A stretch of 64,000 bases of DNA, from positions 1-64,000 of the forward strand of contig CAJXNY010000009.1 of assembly GCA_913057435.1 (NCBI GenBank), given 5' to 3'. Below, in pieces: positions 10,792 through 18,722 of the stretch. The notes under the pieces were generated by a model. It searched no databases and had not been told where the DNA came from. It saw only the letters and a program-made list of their open reading frames with translations. Position 1 is the stretch's first letter. Every line of letters starts with the position of its first letter. The DNA comes from an uncultured Oceanospirillaceae bacterium (lineage in GTDB: Bacteria > Pseudomonadota > Gammaproteobacteria > Pseudomonadales > Balneatricaceae). The translations under genes were made by a program, and so were the position numbers.

Positions 10792-11727
10792 TTACTGCTC
10801 CTGGTGTTTAACGATATGTGAGGCCAGCGCACAGGATGCCAGACGGCCCAGTGGTTTTTCCGCACGGCTGGTCAGAATAATCGGGACGGTTGCACCCAGT
10901 GCGATCCCGGCTGCGGAGGCGTTTGCCAGATAGATCAGCTGTTTGGCGATCATATTGGCGGACTCGATGTTGGGCGGCATCAGGATATCGACATCACCTG
11001 AAATAGGAGAGTTGATATGCTTGTCGTTAGCGGCCTCAAGTGAGATGGCATTATCAAACGCCAGTGGGCCATCCAGGATGCCGCCGGTGATTTGACCACG
11101 ATCGGCCATTTTGCACAGCGCAGCGGCTTCCAGCGTACTTGGAATGCCGGGTTTTACTTTTTCGACGGCGGACAGGATTGCCAGTTTAGGCTCCTTGATC
11201 CCCAGGGCCTTACAGAAGTTGATAGCGTTCTGTGCGATATCGGCTTTGACCATCAGGTCTGGCGCAACATTGATTGCCGCATCCGTTACTATCAGAGGCT
11301 TGTGGTAGGTTGGAACGTCCAGTACAAACACATGGCTCAGACGACGTTCAGTACGCAGGCCCGTGTTCTTGTCGACGACGGCGGACAGTAATTCGGCAGT
11401 GGACTGGCTGCCTTTCATCAGAGTGGCAGCGCCCCCCTCACGAATCAGGCCACAGGCTGCCTTGGGTGCCATATGGCGATGGGCTGTGTGCAGAATTTCA
11501 TACGCTGAGATGTCGATGCCTTCGCTATCCGCAGCGGCACGAATCAGATGTTCCGGGCCAATGAGGACAGGTTCGATCAGGCCTCGCTGGGCCGCTTCAA
11601 TCGCACCCATCAGGCTGTTGTGATCAACAGGGTTTACCACAGCGGTACGGACCTTACCGGACTGGGCGGCCAGTTCGATGAAGGTTTCCAGGTGTCTGTG
11701 CTGTGAAGACGTTTCCTGTACGGTCAT
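10792..11727 (-). CDS. pta: Phosphate acetyltransferase (PTA_PTB family, short form)
   Basis: Transfers the acetyl group between CoA and phosphate; with AckA it forms the acetate pathway. At 311 aa it consists only of the PTA_PTB catalytic domain, without the N-terminal regulatory region of the 714-aa E. coli Pta. GGILDGPLAFDNAISLEAA and DILMPPNIESANM are typical of the PTA_PTB family, which also includes phosphate butyryltransferases and the short enzymes next to sulfoacetaldehyde acetyltransferases. The adjacent acetate kinase supports acetyl-CoA as substrate, but butyryl or propionyl-CoA use cannot be excluded. Confidence 0.85.
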   Translation of the reverse strand: MTVQETSSQHRHLETFIELAAQSGKVRTAVVNPVDHNSLMGAIEAAQRGLIEPVLIGPEHLIRAAADSEGIDISAYEILHTAHRHMAPKAACGLIREGGAATLMKGSQSTAELLSAVVDKNTGLRTERRLSHVFVLDVPTYHKPLIVTDAAINVAPDLMVKADIAQNAINFCKALGIKEPKLAILSAVEKVKPGIPSTLEAAALCKMADRGQITGGILDGPLAFDNAISLEAANDKHINSPISGDVDILMPPNIESANMIAKQLIYLANASAAGIALGATVPIILTSRAEKPLGRLASCALASHIVKHQEQ

Positions 11728-11875
11728 ATTTATTTCCTTATAAAGAAGTACGCGAACTGCTTAATCAACGTCAAGGTTAGTTAGTTGGTATTAATAAATA
11801 ATGACTTAAATTAACTTAAAGTGGCATTAGTCTTTTTGTGGGTAATTTTAAGTAATATGCAGTTTTTAGTTGCTC

Positions 11876-12068
11876 TATATAATTATTTTGTGTTGGATCA
11901 GAAGGTTGTTTCATACAGATTCTGAACCCCTTTGATTGAGATGGGCGCAGCTGGTTATCAGGTGCAGTGGTTGATTTAGTCTGTTTATCAGCTTTTCCTT
12001 CTCTCTCATGATTTCCTCTTAAGCCTTGAACTGGCGCGTCTGCGGGAGCCTTGCTCCCGTTTTTTTTT
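11876..12068 (+). ncRNA. Possible small regulatory RNA ending in a Rho-independent terminator
   Basis: GCGGGAGCC-TTG-CTCCCG (12042-12059) followed by nine T is an excellent terminator on the plus strand. No plus-strand gene lies upstream within 2.5 kb; the nearest neighbours both read leftwards. A TATAAT box at about 11877-11882 could start a transcript of roughly 180 nt. Unstructured CU-rich segments just before the terminator (CTTCTCTCTCATG) would suit an Hfq-type RNA. The 5' end is a guess. Confidence 0.35.
12042..12068 (+). terminator. Orphan plus-strand terminator
   Basis: Stem CGGGAG/CTCCCG with a short loop and T9. It is not positioned to serve any annotated gene. Confidence 0.7.
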
Positions 12069-12316
12069 ATCTTTAATTTCAATCAGTTAAGTTCTTATTA
12101 GCGGTGCTACACCATGCGTAGCTGTGTCTGTTACAGAACCGCTACGATTTTGAGTAGTTTATATTTCTTTATCACTGGTGCGCTTCAATTTCGTATCTAA
12201 TATTAAACTTTTGTATTAGCTGTTGTTTGTTTAATTCAAACAATGGTTTTAATTTCTCGTAGTTCTTTAGTGCTGGATTTTGGCGACCTGGATTTCCAGG
12301 TCACCGTGCCGTTTAC

Positions 12317-12748
12317 TCAGGCATCCTTAATCATATGTTCTTTAAAGGCTTGGGGTACCGAAACCACTTTTCTCTGATCATAATCAAAGAAAACTATGCC
12401 TGTTTTCGCATGAGCTATTTCAACAGCAGTTTTCTTATTTGACAGCAGGTAGTAGATATCACAGCCGTATTTATTGAAGTCATCAATAGCAACGTCAATC
12501 TGGATCTGATCGGCGTGAAAACCTTCAGCTTTGTAGACGATAGCGGTATCGGTCATGATGATACCGAAGCCTTCAACATCCAGCTCGGTGTAGTGATAGC
12601 GGTTAAGAAAACGCACACGAGCTTCGTGGACCATTGACAGCACGGCGTCATTACCAAGGTGGCCACCGTAGTTGATATCGCTGATCCGTACCGGCAGCTC
12701 TGTGGAGAAAATGTAGTTCTCCGGCATATCCAGTTTTATCCTTGCCAT
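12317..12748 (-). CDS. Acyl-CoA thioesterase, 4HBT hot-dog family
   Basis: A 143-aa single hot-dog domain. ISDINYGGHLGND matches the active-site region of 4-hydroxybenzoyl-CoA/YbgC-like thioesterases (pattern D-x-x-G-H-x-x-N), and MVHEARVRFL follows on the central helix. It probably hydrolyses an acyl-CoA or acyl-ACP thioester; the substrate is not predictable. It lies 56 bases downstream of bioA on the same strand. It may be cotranscribed, although a hairpin (TCGGGCG/CGCCCGA, 12775-12794) separates them. The ATG has a good GGAG-type site upstream. Confidence 0.8.
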   Translation of the reverse strand: MARIKLDMPENYIFSTELPVRISDINYGGHLGNDAVLSMVHEARVRFLNRYHYTELDVEGFGIIMTDTAIVYKAEGFHADQIQIDVAIDDFNKYGCDIYYLLSNKKTAVEIAHAKTGIVFFDYDQRKVVSVPQAFKEHMIKDA

Positions 12749-12804
12749 AAAATCCTCGTACTCCTTCAGGTTTTCGGGCGCAGAACCGCCCGAGACAGTT
12801 AGTA

Positions 12805-14094
12805 TCAGCCTCGATAGTGCTGTAACGCTTCAATTATGCCATGGGTCAGTATGGCCAGATCACCATCATCCATCACATAGGGCGGCATCACGTAGACCAG
12901 CTTGCCAAAGGGCCGTACCCACAGGCCGCGTTCAACAAACAGGGGCTGCAGTTCGGCGCTGCTGACAGGCTCTTTCATTTCAATGACGCCAATCGCCCCA
13001 AGACAGCGAACATCCGCCACGGATGTCAGCTGGCGTGCGGGCGCCAGGCCGACGTTAAGACCTGCTTCTATACGTTGTACATTGGCTTGCCAGTCGTTAT
13101 CAATCAGCAGTTGTAAACTGGTGTTGGCGACAGCACAGGCGAGCGGGTTGGCCATAAAGGTTGGGCCATGCATAAAACAGCCCGCACCACCGGCTGAGAT
13201 TGTCTCGCCAATGTGGCGGGTGGTCAGTGTGGCTGCCAGTGTCATATAACCACCGGTCAGGGCCTTGCCCACGCAGAGAATGTCAGGTGCAATATCGGCG
13301 TGCTCGCAGGCAAACAGTTTACCCGTACGGCCAAAACCGGTGGCGATCTCATCTGCAATGAGCAGCACATCATACTGGTCACACAGCGCGCGGGCCTGTT
13401 TCAGGTAGTGCGGCGAGTACATGCGCATACCGCCAGCTCCCTGCACGATGGGCTCCAGAATCAGAGCGGCAATTTCATCGGCATGTTGTTCCATTAGCTG
13501 TGCCAGTGGGGCGATATCTGCCGGGTCCCAGGGCTGATCAAAGCCCGTTTGCGGGGCGGGTGCAAAGAGCTGTTGCGGCAGCACGTCGGCAAAAATCTCA
13601 TGCATACCGGTGACAGGGTCACACACCGACATCGCGCCGAAGGTGTCGCCATGGTAGCCATTGCGCAAGGTTAACAGACGGTGTTTGTTAGCCTGGCCCC
13701 GGGCGTGCCAGTACTGGATGGCCATTTTCATGGCAACCTCAACGGCAACTGAGCCGGAGTCTGCCAGAAAAACCTTATCCAGTGGCTCCGGTGTCAGTTC
13801 AACCAGTTTGCGCGCCAGCTCGATCGCTGGCTCATGGGTCAGGCCACCGAACATCACGTGGGACATCTGATCAATTTGCTGGTGGGCACTGGCGTTTAGC
13901 GCCGGGTGGTTATAACCATGAATCACAGACCACCAGGACGACATACCATCGATCAGTTGCTGGCCATTGGCCAGCGTCAGCCGGACACCGCTGGCAGACA
14001 CCACGGGCAATGCCGCTGGTGGATTGATCATTGATGAATAGGGATGCCAGATATGTTGCTGGTCAAACTGGATCTGTTCAGCACTGATGGACAC
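12805..14094 (-). CDS. bioA: Adenosylmethionine-8-amino-7-oxononanoate aminotransferase
   Basis: PLP enzyme of biotin synthesis that converts KAPA to DAPA with S-adenosylmethionine as amino donor. The PLP lysine lies in [29 protein letters not shown] is the class-III aminotransferase signature. [14 protein letters not shown] near the N-terminus is characteristic of BioA. I chose the GTG at 14094 because AGGAG stands 6 bases upstream; this gives 429 aa, the length of E. coli BioA. An ATG at 14157 would add 21 atypical residues and cross the terminator of the preceding gene. It stands about 9 kb from bioBFHCD. Confidence 0.95.
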   Translation of the reverse strand: MSISAEQIQFDQQHIWHPYSSMINPPAALPVVSASGVRLTLANGQQLIDGMSSWWSVIHGYNHPALNASAHQQIDQMSHVMFGGLTHEPAIELARKLVELTPEPLDKVFLADSGSVAVEVAMKMAIQYWHARGQANKHRLLTLRNGYHGDTFGAMSVCDPVTGMHEIFADVLPQQLFAPAPQTGFDQPWDPADIAPLAQLMEQHADEIAALILEPIVQGAGGMRMYSPHYLKQARALCDQYDVLLIADEIATGFGRTGKLFACEHADIAPDILCVGKALTGGYMTLAATLTTRHIGETISAGGAGCFMHGPTFMANPLACAVANTSLQLLIDNDWQANVQRIEAGLNVGLAPARQLTSVADVRCLGAIGVIEMKEPVSSAELQPLFVERGLWVRPFGKLVYVMPPYVMDDGDLAILTHGIIEALQHYRG

Positions 14095-14111
14095 GTAACA
14101 CTCCTGCAAAA

Positions 14112-14143
14112 ACGAAAAACCGGACTCTATTAGAGCCCGGTTT
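14112..14143 (-). terminator. Terminator of the SLAC1/TehA-type gene
   Basis: Imperfect hairpin AAACCGG-x-CTCTA/TAGAG-x-CCGGTTT. Read on the minus strand it is followed by a T-rich stretch. It lies between the channel gene and bioA, so bioA probably has its own promoter or depends on readthrough. Confidence 0.6.
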
Positions 14144-14187
14144 GTGCGCTGCGGCAAGAGGGTTGAAAGCGCCCCGGAGCTGGTTGC

Positions 14188-15177
14188 TTAATCTGGCTGG
14201 AATACCTTGCCGCTGATGACTGTCCGGCTTGTCCTGATCAGCAGCAGGCCGATAATCACCGTGGTGGCTGTCAGCATCAGGTAACTCAGTGTCAGCAGGC
14301 CGCTATGGCTGGTTTTACTGTACATCACCATGCTGGCCAGGGTGGCTGCTGCCAGTGGGAAGGAATAGGCCCACCATGACAGATAGAACTGGATGCGACT
14401 AAAACGTTTTGCCTGGCTGGCCAGCAGCAGTACCAGAAACATGGCAGCGTAATAAAGGATGCGGGCGAACGTATCCAGCTCTCCGCCGTTGAGTTTCATG
14501 TAGGCCAGAAAGCCGACGGCGGGTGGGGCGATCAGAATAAACAGTGTCGGCAGCAGCTTCTCTGGCAGGGGGTCATGAAACAGGACGCGGTTGAATATCA
14601 GCGTTTTCAGTACCAGCCAGTAAACGACCCCGATCGCGAAGAAGAACCAGCTGAGTTCAGTGTAGCCGTGCTCGACCCCGGCAATTGGCACAACAATGTT
14701 ACCGACCACCGGAATAAACCAGGCCGGGGTACTATGCTGGATCTGGTATTTGGGATGGAATATCCACTGACCAATCACATAGAGCGTCAGTGTCAGCTGA
14801 AGTGGTGCGCCAATCAGCCAGAGTAGATGCGACAGGGTGGGGGCGACCTGGAGTGTGGCAACACTGAGCAATAACAGAGCGATTGAACCGGCGGGAAAAA
14901 AGCTGATTTTGATCGGGTGCTGGAACTCAGCCAGTACAGCACCACGGAAGTTGATGTATTTATAGCTATAAGCAGCAATAACCGTTGTGAACAGCAGAGC
15001 GACCAGCAACAGTAGTAAATGGCTTATAAATAGCGGCATATGGAGTACATGGGCTGCTTTTTGCCAGGCCAGGGTCAGGCCGGTAGTTCCCATGATCATT
15101 GCAAAAAACGCGACAGGGAAGTGCTCAAGCTGGGCAAAACGGCTAGTTTGAGGGGGTGTGGTTGAGCTTTCTGACAT
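14188..15177 (-). CDS. SLAC1/TehA-family anion channel or C4-dicarboxylate transporter
   Basis: An integral inner-membrane protein of 329 aa with about ten hydrophobic segments. It begins after a polar N-terminus with FPVAFFAMIMGTTGLTLAW, typical of the voltage-dependent anion channel/TehA/Mae1 family. It probably moves small anions, dicarboxylates, or tellurite when overproduced. I prefer the ATG at 15177 (AAAAGAG at good spacing) over the GTG two codons upstream. It faces away from the hvf operon, and about 350 bases of shared upstream region lie between them. Confidence 0.8.
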   Translation of the reverse strand: MSESSTTPPQTSRFAQLEHFPVAFFAMIMGTTGLTLAWQKAAHVLHMPLFISHLLLLLVALLFTTVIAAYSYKYINFRGAVLAEFQHPIKISFFPAGSIALLLLSVATLQVAPTLSHLLWLIGAPLQLTLTLYVIGQWIFHPKYQIQHSTPAWFIPVVGNIVVPIAGVEHGYTELSWFFFAIGVVYWLVLKTLIFNRVLFHDPLPEKLLPTLFILIAPPAVGFLAYMKLNGGELDTFARILYYAAMFLVLLLASQAKRFSRIQFYLSWWAYSFPLAAATLASMVMYSKTSHSGLLTLSYLMLTATTVIIGLLLIRTSRTVISGKVFQPD

Positions 15178-15543
15178 GACCACTACTCTTTTGATTAGAA
15201 GTCACTAATATTACTTCGGTCAGGTAAAGAGTCAACGTTATCGGCGAGTCTGTGCTGAGAACAATGCCCCTGCCCGGCTGTTCAGGCGCTGCTAAGCCTG
15301 TGAGGGGTGTTAATAGAAAGTGAGTCGCATTTTCAGGTAGCTTTCACCCAGGGGCGCTAATGTGTCAGCACGACATGAATGAAATTGTAGTGAAAGTTAA
15401 AAAAGATGAAAAAAAGTTAACTTAATCTGAAACTTTCCTGCTATGACTCAGTCACAGACAACGAGAGCAGTGACGGGCTCTTTGAAATCAGAAAACGCAG
15501 AAAATACTGCGACTATTAACGCGAGAACGATAAGGTGAAACCT
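15178..15543. other. Divergent regulatory region of the channel gene and the hvf operon
   Basis: About 365 bases without a gene. The half nearer hvfA is AT-rich (A tracts around 15395-15420) and contains the ECF-type promoter candidate at 15429. An AAGG ribosome-binding site lies 8 bases before the hvfA ATG. Confidence 0.5.
15429..15454 (+). promoter_or_regulatory. Candidate ECF-sigma promoter of the hvf operon
   Basis: GAAACT (15429-15434), exactly 16 bases, then GTCA (15451-15454). This is the spacing and wording expected of ECF sigma factors (GAAC-like -35, GTC-like -10). It lies about 90 bases before hvfA. Related operons in other bacteria are often under ECF control in response to metal, but no ECF sigma or anti-sigma gene occurs in this window. 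Confidence 0.35.
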
Positions 15544-15882
15544 ATGACTAAGAATTCTGTAATCAAACCGGTTGTTGCTTCTGTTGGTGCTGTTTTCATC
15601 GCTGGTCTGGCGACTGCGTCCGTTGCGAATGCAGCTGAAAACCCATTTGCGGCAACCGATCTGAACGCTGGTTACAATCAGCTGGCTGATAACCACGAAG
15701 GCAAATGTGGCGAAGGCAAGTGCGGCGGCGATAAGAAAAAAGCTGAAGGCAAATGCGGCGAAGGCAAGTGCGGCGGCGACAAGAAAAAAGCTGAAGGCAA
15801 ATGTGGCGAAGGCAAGTGCGGCGGCGATAAGAAAAAAGCTGAAGGTAAATGTGGCGAAGGTAAGTGTGGCGGCCAGGGTTAA
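15544..15882 (+). CDS. hvfA: HvfA/bufferin-type RiPP precursor, tandem EGKCG repeats
   Basis: A 112-aa secreted precursor peptide. A Sec signal peptide covers about residues 1-30 (KPVVASVGAVFIAGLATASV, likely cut after VANA). After a linker of about 20 residues come four tandem 16-residue units, EGKCGEGKCGGDKKKA, the last cut short as EGKCGEGKCGGQG. That gives eight EGKCG motifs and eight cysteines, with no other Cys. In the Haemophilus homologue the MNIO enzyme converts such cysteines into copper-chelating oxazolone/thioamide groups (family knowledge). Here the function is inferred from the motif and the adjacent hvfB and hvfC homologues. Start: ATG at 15544 with AAGG 8 bases upstream; an in-frame GTG three codons earlier is less likely. 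Confidence 0.88.
   Translation: MTKNSVIKPVVASVGAVFIAGLATASVANAAENPFAATDLNAGYNQLADNHEGKCGEGKCGGDKKKAEGKCGEGKCGGDKKKAEGKCGEGKCGGDKKKAEGKCGEGKCGGQG
15697..15879 (+). repeat. Tandem 48-bp coding repeat in hvfA
   Basis: Units at 15697-15744, 15745-15792, 15793-15840 and a partial fourth from 15841 are almost identical at DNA level, differing only at a few third positions. Each encodes two EGKCG motifs plus GDKKKA. Such near-identity suggests recent amplification and possible copy-number variation between strains. Confidence 0.9.
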
Positions 15883-15946
15883 TCCGCTGGGCTGAATCGA
15901 CAGCGAATGTCGAGGTTCGGATTAGTAACCTGATCTGAGCGCCATG

Positions 15947-15971
15947 AGGCCCCGTTTTTCGGGGCCTTTTT
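15947..15971 (+). terminator. Terminator/attenuator between hvfA and hvfB
   Basis: GGCCCCG-TTTTTC-type loop-CGGGGCC followed by T5, 65 bases after the hvfA stop and about 90 bases before hvfB. Partial termination here would leave a large excess of precursor mRNA over enzyme mRNA. Confidence 0.75.
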
Positions 15972-16062
15972 GTAATCCGCAGTAACAGATCAATTCGGGA
16001 CAGGCTGATATTCGCTAACCTGAACCCCTGTTCTGAATCGGTATGTATGAGGAGTTTGCCAC

Positions 16063-16911
16063 ATGAAAACAGAGTTTCCCGTACAGGGTGCCGGTCTGGG
16101 TTACCGACGCTGCATGAGTGACGCTCTGGCAGAGGTCGAGCCAGGGCGGATAGACTTTCTGGAGATCGCGCCGGAGAACTGGATAGGCCTGGGTGGTCGA
16201 CACGGTAAGCGCTTCGCCGAATATGCTGAACGTTATCCCTTTATGGCACATGGTTTGTCGCTGTCCCTGGGGGGCCCTGAGCCGCTGGATACCGACTTCC
16301 TTTACCGTCTGAAAGATTTCATGGCACAGCATGGTATTCGCGGTTATTCAGAACACCTCAGTTACTGTTCCGATGATGGGCACCTGTATGACCTGATGCC
16401 AATCCCGTTTACTGAAGACGCTGTGAAACACGTGGCCGCGCGTATTCGCCAGACTCAGGATATTCTGGAGCAGCGAATCGCGATCGAAAATGTTTCCTTC
16501 TATGCCATGCCGACGACTGAGCTTACCGAACTTGAATTCCTCAAGGCGGTGCTGGACGAGGCTGATTGTGATCTGTTGCTGGATGTGAATAACATCTATG
16601 TAAACAGTGTTAACCACAACTACGATCCGTATGAATTTCTGGCGGCGATGCCCGCAGAACGGCTGATGTACCTGCATGTTGCGGGGCATTATGTTGAAGC
16701 GGAAGATCTGATTGTAGATACCCATGGTGCCGATGTGGTCGATCCGGTATGGCAGATACTTCAGAAAACCTACCAGCTGTTTGGTGCTGTACCGACACTG
16801 CTGGAGCGGGATTTCAATATTCCACCCATGGCTGAATTACTGCCAGAGGTAGAACAGGTTCGCCAGTATCAGCAGCAGTGGAGGGCCGCACATGAACGTA
16901 CCGTCGCCTGA
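16063..16911 (+). CDS. hvfB: DUF692 multinuclear non-haem iron-dependent oxidase (MNIO), HvfB-like
   Basis: A TIM-barrel enzyme of 282 aa, the family of MbnB and HvfB, which uses two or three iron ions to modify cysteines of a precursor peptide. Probable metal ligands and active-site residues are all present: His63 (FMAHGLSLSLGG), Glu97/His98 (GYSEHLSY), Glu142 (IAIENVSFY), Asp174 with Asn176/177 and His185 (LLLDVNNIYVNSVNHN), His205/209 (YLHVAGHY), Asp219/His221 (DTHGAD) and Glu249 (LLERDFN). The ATG follows GAGGAG. It overlaps the next gene by 20 bases, typical of the obligate MNIO/DUF2063 pair. The substrate is presumably the EGKCG peptide encoded just upstream. Confidence 0.93.
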   Translation: MKTEFPVQGAGLGYRRCMSDALAEVEPGRIDFLEIAPENWIGLGGRHGKRFAEYAERYPFMAHGLSLSLGGPEPLDTDFLYRLKDFMAQHGIRGYSEHLSYCSDDGHLYDLMPIPFTEDAVKHVAARIRQTQDILEQRIAIENVSFYAMPTTELTELEFLKAVLDEADCDLLLDVNNIYVNSVNHNYDPYEFLAAMPAERLMYLHVAGHYVEAEDLIVDTHGADVVDPVWQILQKTYQLFGAVPTLLERDFNIPPMAELLPEVEQVRQYQQQWRAAHERTVA

Positions 16912-17665
16912 AAAACCTGATTTTATTCAGATGCAGTACGACTTTGCGGCACATATCCGCCAGCCCTCGGTAAACCCGCCACCGGCCCATGTCGAAGCGC
17001 GTCGTATGCAGATCTACCGTGATCTGTTCTACAACAATATCGAAGGCTTTGTCAGTGGTATGTTTCCGGTGCTGCGCACGCTCTACAGTGATGCTGACTG
17101 GCATGCGATGGTGCGCGACTTTTTTGTAAAACACCGCTGTAAAACCCCGTTGTTTCTGGAAATTGGTCAGGAATTTATGGCCTACGTCAGTCAGGAACGC
17201 GAGCCGCACCCGTGCGACCCTGCGTTTATGATTGAGCTGGCGCACTACGAGTGGGTCGAGCTGGCGCTGGATATCTCCGAGGCCGAGCTGCCTGAAGCTG
17301 TGGATGCTGCTGGAGATCTGCTGCTGGGGCATCCGGTGCAATCACCGCTGGCCTGGTCGCTGGCCTATCAGTACCCGGTGCACTGTATCCGGCCTGATTA
17401 CCAGCCCGAAGCCGCCCCTGCGCAGCCGACCTACCTGCTGGTTTACCGCAATAGCGACTATGATGTGAAGTTCATGGAGACCAACGCGGTCACCGCTCGC
17501 TTACTGTCGCTACTGGATGAACAGCCAGCGCTGACTGGCCAGCAAGCGCTGGAGATGATTGCCGCTGAGCTGCAGCATCCACAACCGGAGCTGGTGGTGC
17601 AAGGCGGACTGGAAACAATGCAGCATCTACACCGTGCCGGTGTGTTGCTGGGGACAGCGCTGTAA
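16892..17665 (+). CDS. hvfC: DUF2063 partner protein of the MNIO enzyme, HvfC-like
   Basis: A 257-aa cytosolic protein. Its N-terminal region (about residues 10-100: FIQMQYDFAAHIR, IYRDLFYNNIEGFVSGMFPVL) is the DUF2063 domain; the C-terminal region (about 150-255) carries YLLVYRN and a helical end resembling the RiPP recognition domain of such partners. In studied systems this protein binds the precursor's leader and forms a complex with the MNIO. It overlaps hvfB by 20 bases, so the two are translationally coupled. Assignment rests on family and context. Confidence 0.9.
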   Translation: MNVPSPEKPDFIQMQYDFAAHIRQPSVNPPPAHVEARRMQIYRDLFYNNIEGFVSGMFPVLRTLYSDADWHAMVRDFFVKHRCKTPLFLEIGQEFMAYVSQEREPHPCDPAFMIELAHYEWVELALDISEAELPEAVDAAGDLLLGHPVQSPLAWSLAYQYPVHCIRPDYQPEAAPAQPTYLLVYRNSDYDVKFMETNAVTARLLSLLDEQPALTGQQALEMIAAELQHPQPELVVQGGLETMQHLHRAGVLLGTAL

Positions 17666-17683
17666 TAGATAAGGAAGCTGTGT

Positions 17684-18292
17684 ATGGCTACTCTGATCGA
17701 TCGTTATAACAAGATTCACAACATATTTGACTCTATCCGCCAGATGGATGGCCTGGCACCGCTGTTGCTGCGCCTTTATCTGGCACCGGTGCTGATGCAG
17801 GCCGGTTACAACAAGCTGTCTCATTTTGAAGATACTGCCGCCTGGTTTGGTAATGCTGAATGGGGTCTGGGCCTGCCGATGCCGGAAGTGATGGCAGCGA
17901 TGGCAGCCGGGACCGAACTGTTTGGCGGCATCGCACTGATTCTGGGGCTGGCGATTCGCTGGATTACCCTGCCATTGATGGTCACGATGCTGGTGGCTGC
18001 ATTTGCAGTGCACTGGGATAATGGCTGGCTGGCCATCGCTGACCCTGGCAGCTGGCTGGCTAATGATCGGGTTCTGGAGTCAGCCGAACGCCTGAGCCGG
18101 GCCAAAGAGATTCTGACGGAAAACGGTAACTACGACTGGCTGACCGGTCAGGGCAGTGTCGTCATACTGAACAATGGGATCGAGTTTGCGATCACCTACT
18201 TCATTATGCTGCTGAGCCTGTTTTTTACTGGCGGTGGCCGCTACTTCAGTGTTGATTACTGGTTAGCCCGTCGTTTTCGTGACGCGCGTTAA
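17684..18292 (+). CDS. DoxX-family membrane protein of the hvf operon
   Basis: A 202-aa inner-membrane protein. An amphipathic N-terminus is followed by about four membrane segments. The first (LLLRLYLAPVLMQAGYNKL) carries the DoxX-type Arg and Gly-x-x-Lys pattern. ELFGGIALILGLAIRW and the LPLMVTMLVAAFAVHW segment follow. The last (about 165-185) precedes a terminal Arg-rich tail. DoxX genes regularly accompany DUF692/DUF2063 operons, and a redox or quinone-linked role has been proposed, but the function is not established. It starts 18 bases after hvfC with AAGGAAG upstream, and a strong terminator follows, closing the operon. Confidence 0.85.
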   Translation: MATLIDRYNKIHNIFDSIRQMDGLAPLLLRLYLAPVLMQAGYNKLSHFEDTAAWFGNAEWGLGLPMPEVMAAMAAGTELFGGIALILGLAIRWITLPLMVTMLVAAFAVHWDNGWLAIADPGSWLANDRVLESAERLSRAKEILTENGNYDWLTGQGSVVILNNGIEFAITYFIMLLSLFFTGGGRYFSVDYWLARRFRDAR

Positions 18293-18310
18293 ACTTTCTT
18301 CAGTGATAAA

Positions 18311-18341
18311 AAAACCGTCAGCCTGCTGACGGTTTTTTTTT
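18311..18341. terminator. Bidirectional terminator closing the hvf operon
   Basis: ACCGTCAGC-CT-GCTGACGGT flanked by A7 and T8. It can also stop the minus-strand transcript arriving from trmO and the small exported protein gene. Confidence 0.85.
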
Positions 18342-18356
18342 GCCCGGTGGCAGTGT

Positions 18357-18722
18357 TCAGATACTGCCTTTGATCAGGGCATTATACAGGCTGCTGCTGG
18401 CGGCCTTCTTTTCGTCTTCTGATTTGAGTCCCAGTTTGGAAATCATCTGATCCAGCAAAGGCTTACAGGTACGCTGTGCCTGGCGCAGATTAGTGATGCT
18501 GAAATTCTCTCCCAGCCGTTTACGTTGTGTCACCAGGCAGCTCTGCAGGCGGCCCAGCACCGGGCGGATACGACGCTGAGTGGCATTGTTCAGCTGCAGA
18601 ATCTGCTGCAGTTTCTTGTCCAGATTCAAGTCTGTTGCGCTATCCTGGGCGTGTACCGGGGTGCTGAGTAACGGGCTGACCAGCAATATAATTGCCAGTG
18701 ATTTTTTCAGATTATTCGCCAT
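18357..18722 (-). CDS. Hypothetical exported protein
   Basis: 121 aa with a clear Sec signal peptide (SLAIILLVSPLLSTPVHA, cut near residue 25). The mature part of about 95 residues is alpha-helical and basic, with two Cys (SCLVTQ and RTCKPLL) that could form a disulphide in the periplasm. The start overlaps the trmO stop by 11 bases, so it is coupled to trmO. I recognise no family. It lies downstream of the convergent hvf operon and is separated from it by the shared terminator, so no functional link is implied. Confidence 0.65.
   Translation of the reverse strand: MANNLKKSLAIILLVSPLLSTPVHAQDSATDLNLDKKLQQILQLNNATQRRIRPVLGRLQSCLVTQRKRLGENFSITNLRQAQRTCKPLLDQMISKLGLKSEDEKKAASSSLYNALIKGSI

Larger units (their letters stand above)
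11728..12316. other. AT-rich intergenic region of about 590 bp
   Basis: The stretch between the pta start and the thioesterase gene is clearly AT-richer than its surroundings. It holds a plus-strand terminator with no gene feeding it (see the small-RNA candidate) and a GACCTGG/CCAGGTC hairpin near 12283-12304 just beyond the thioesterase stop. An 88-codon minus-strand reading frame (11816-12082) overlaps the terminator and looks like chance. Confidence 0.5.

Noticed and set aside
11816-12082. 88-codon minus-strand frame between pta and the thioesterase
   Set aside because: Its first codons are the complement of a terminator stem and T run, there is no ribosome site, and the composition is not coding-like.
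15707-15895. Second Ala/Lys-rich frame within the hvfA repeats
   Set aside because: Out-of-frame reading of the 48-bp repeats; the EGKCG frame has the signal peptide and ribosome site.
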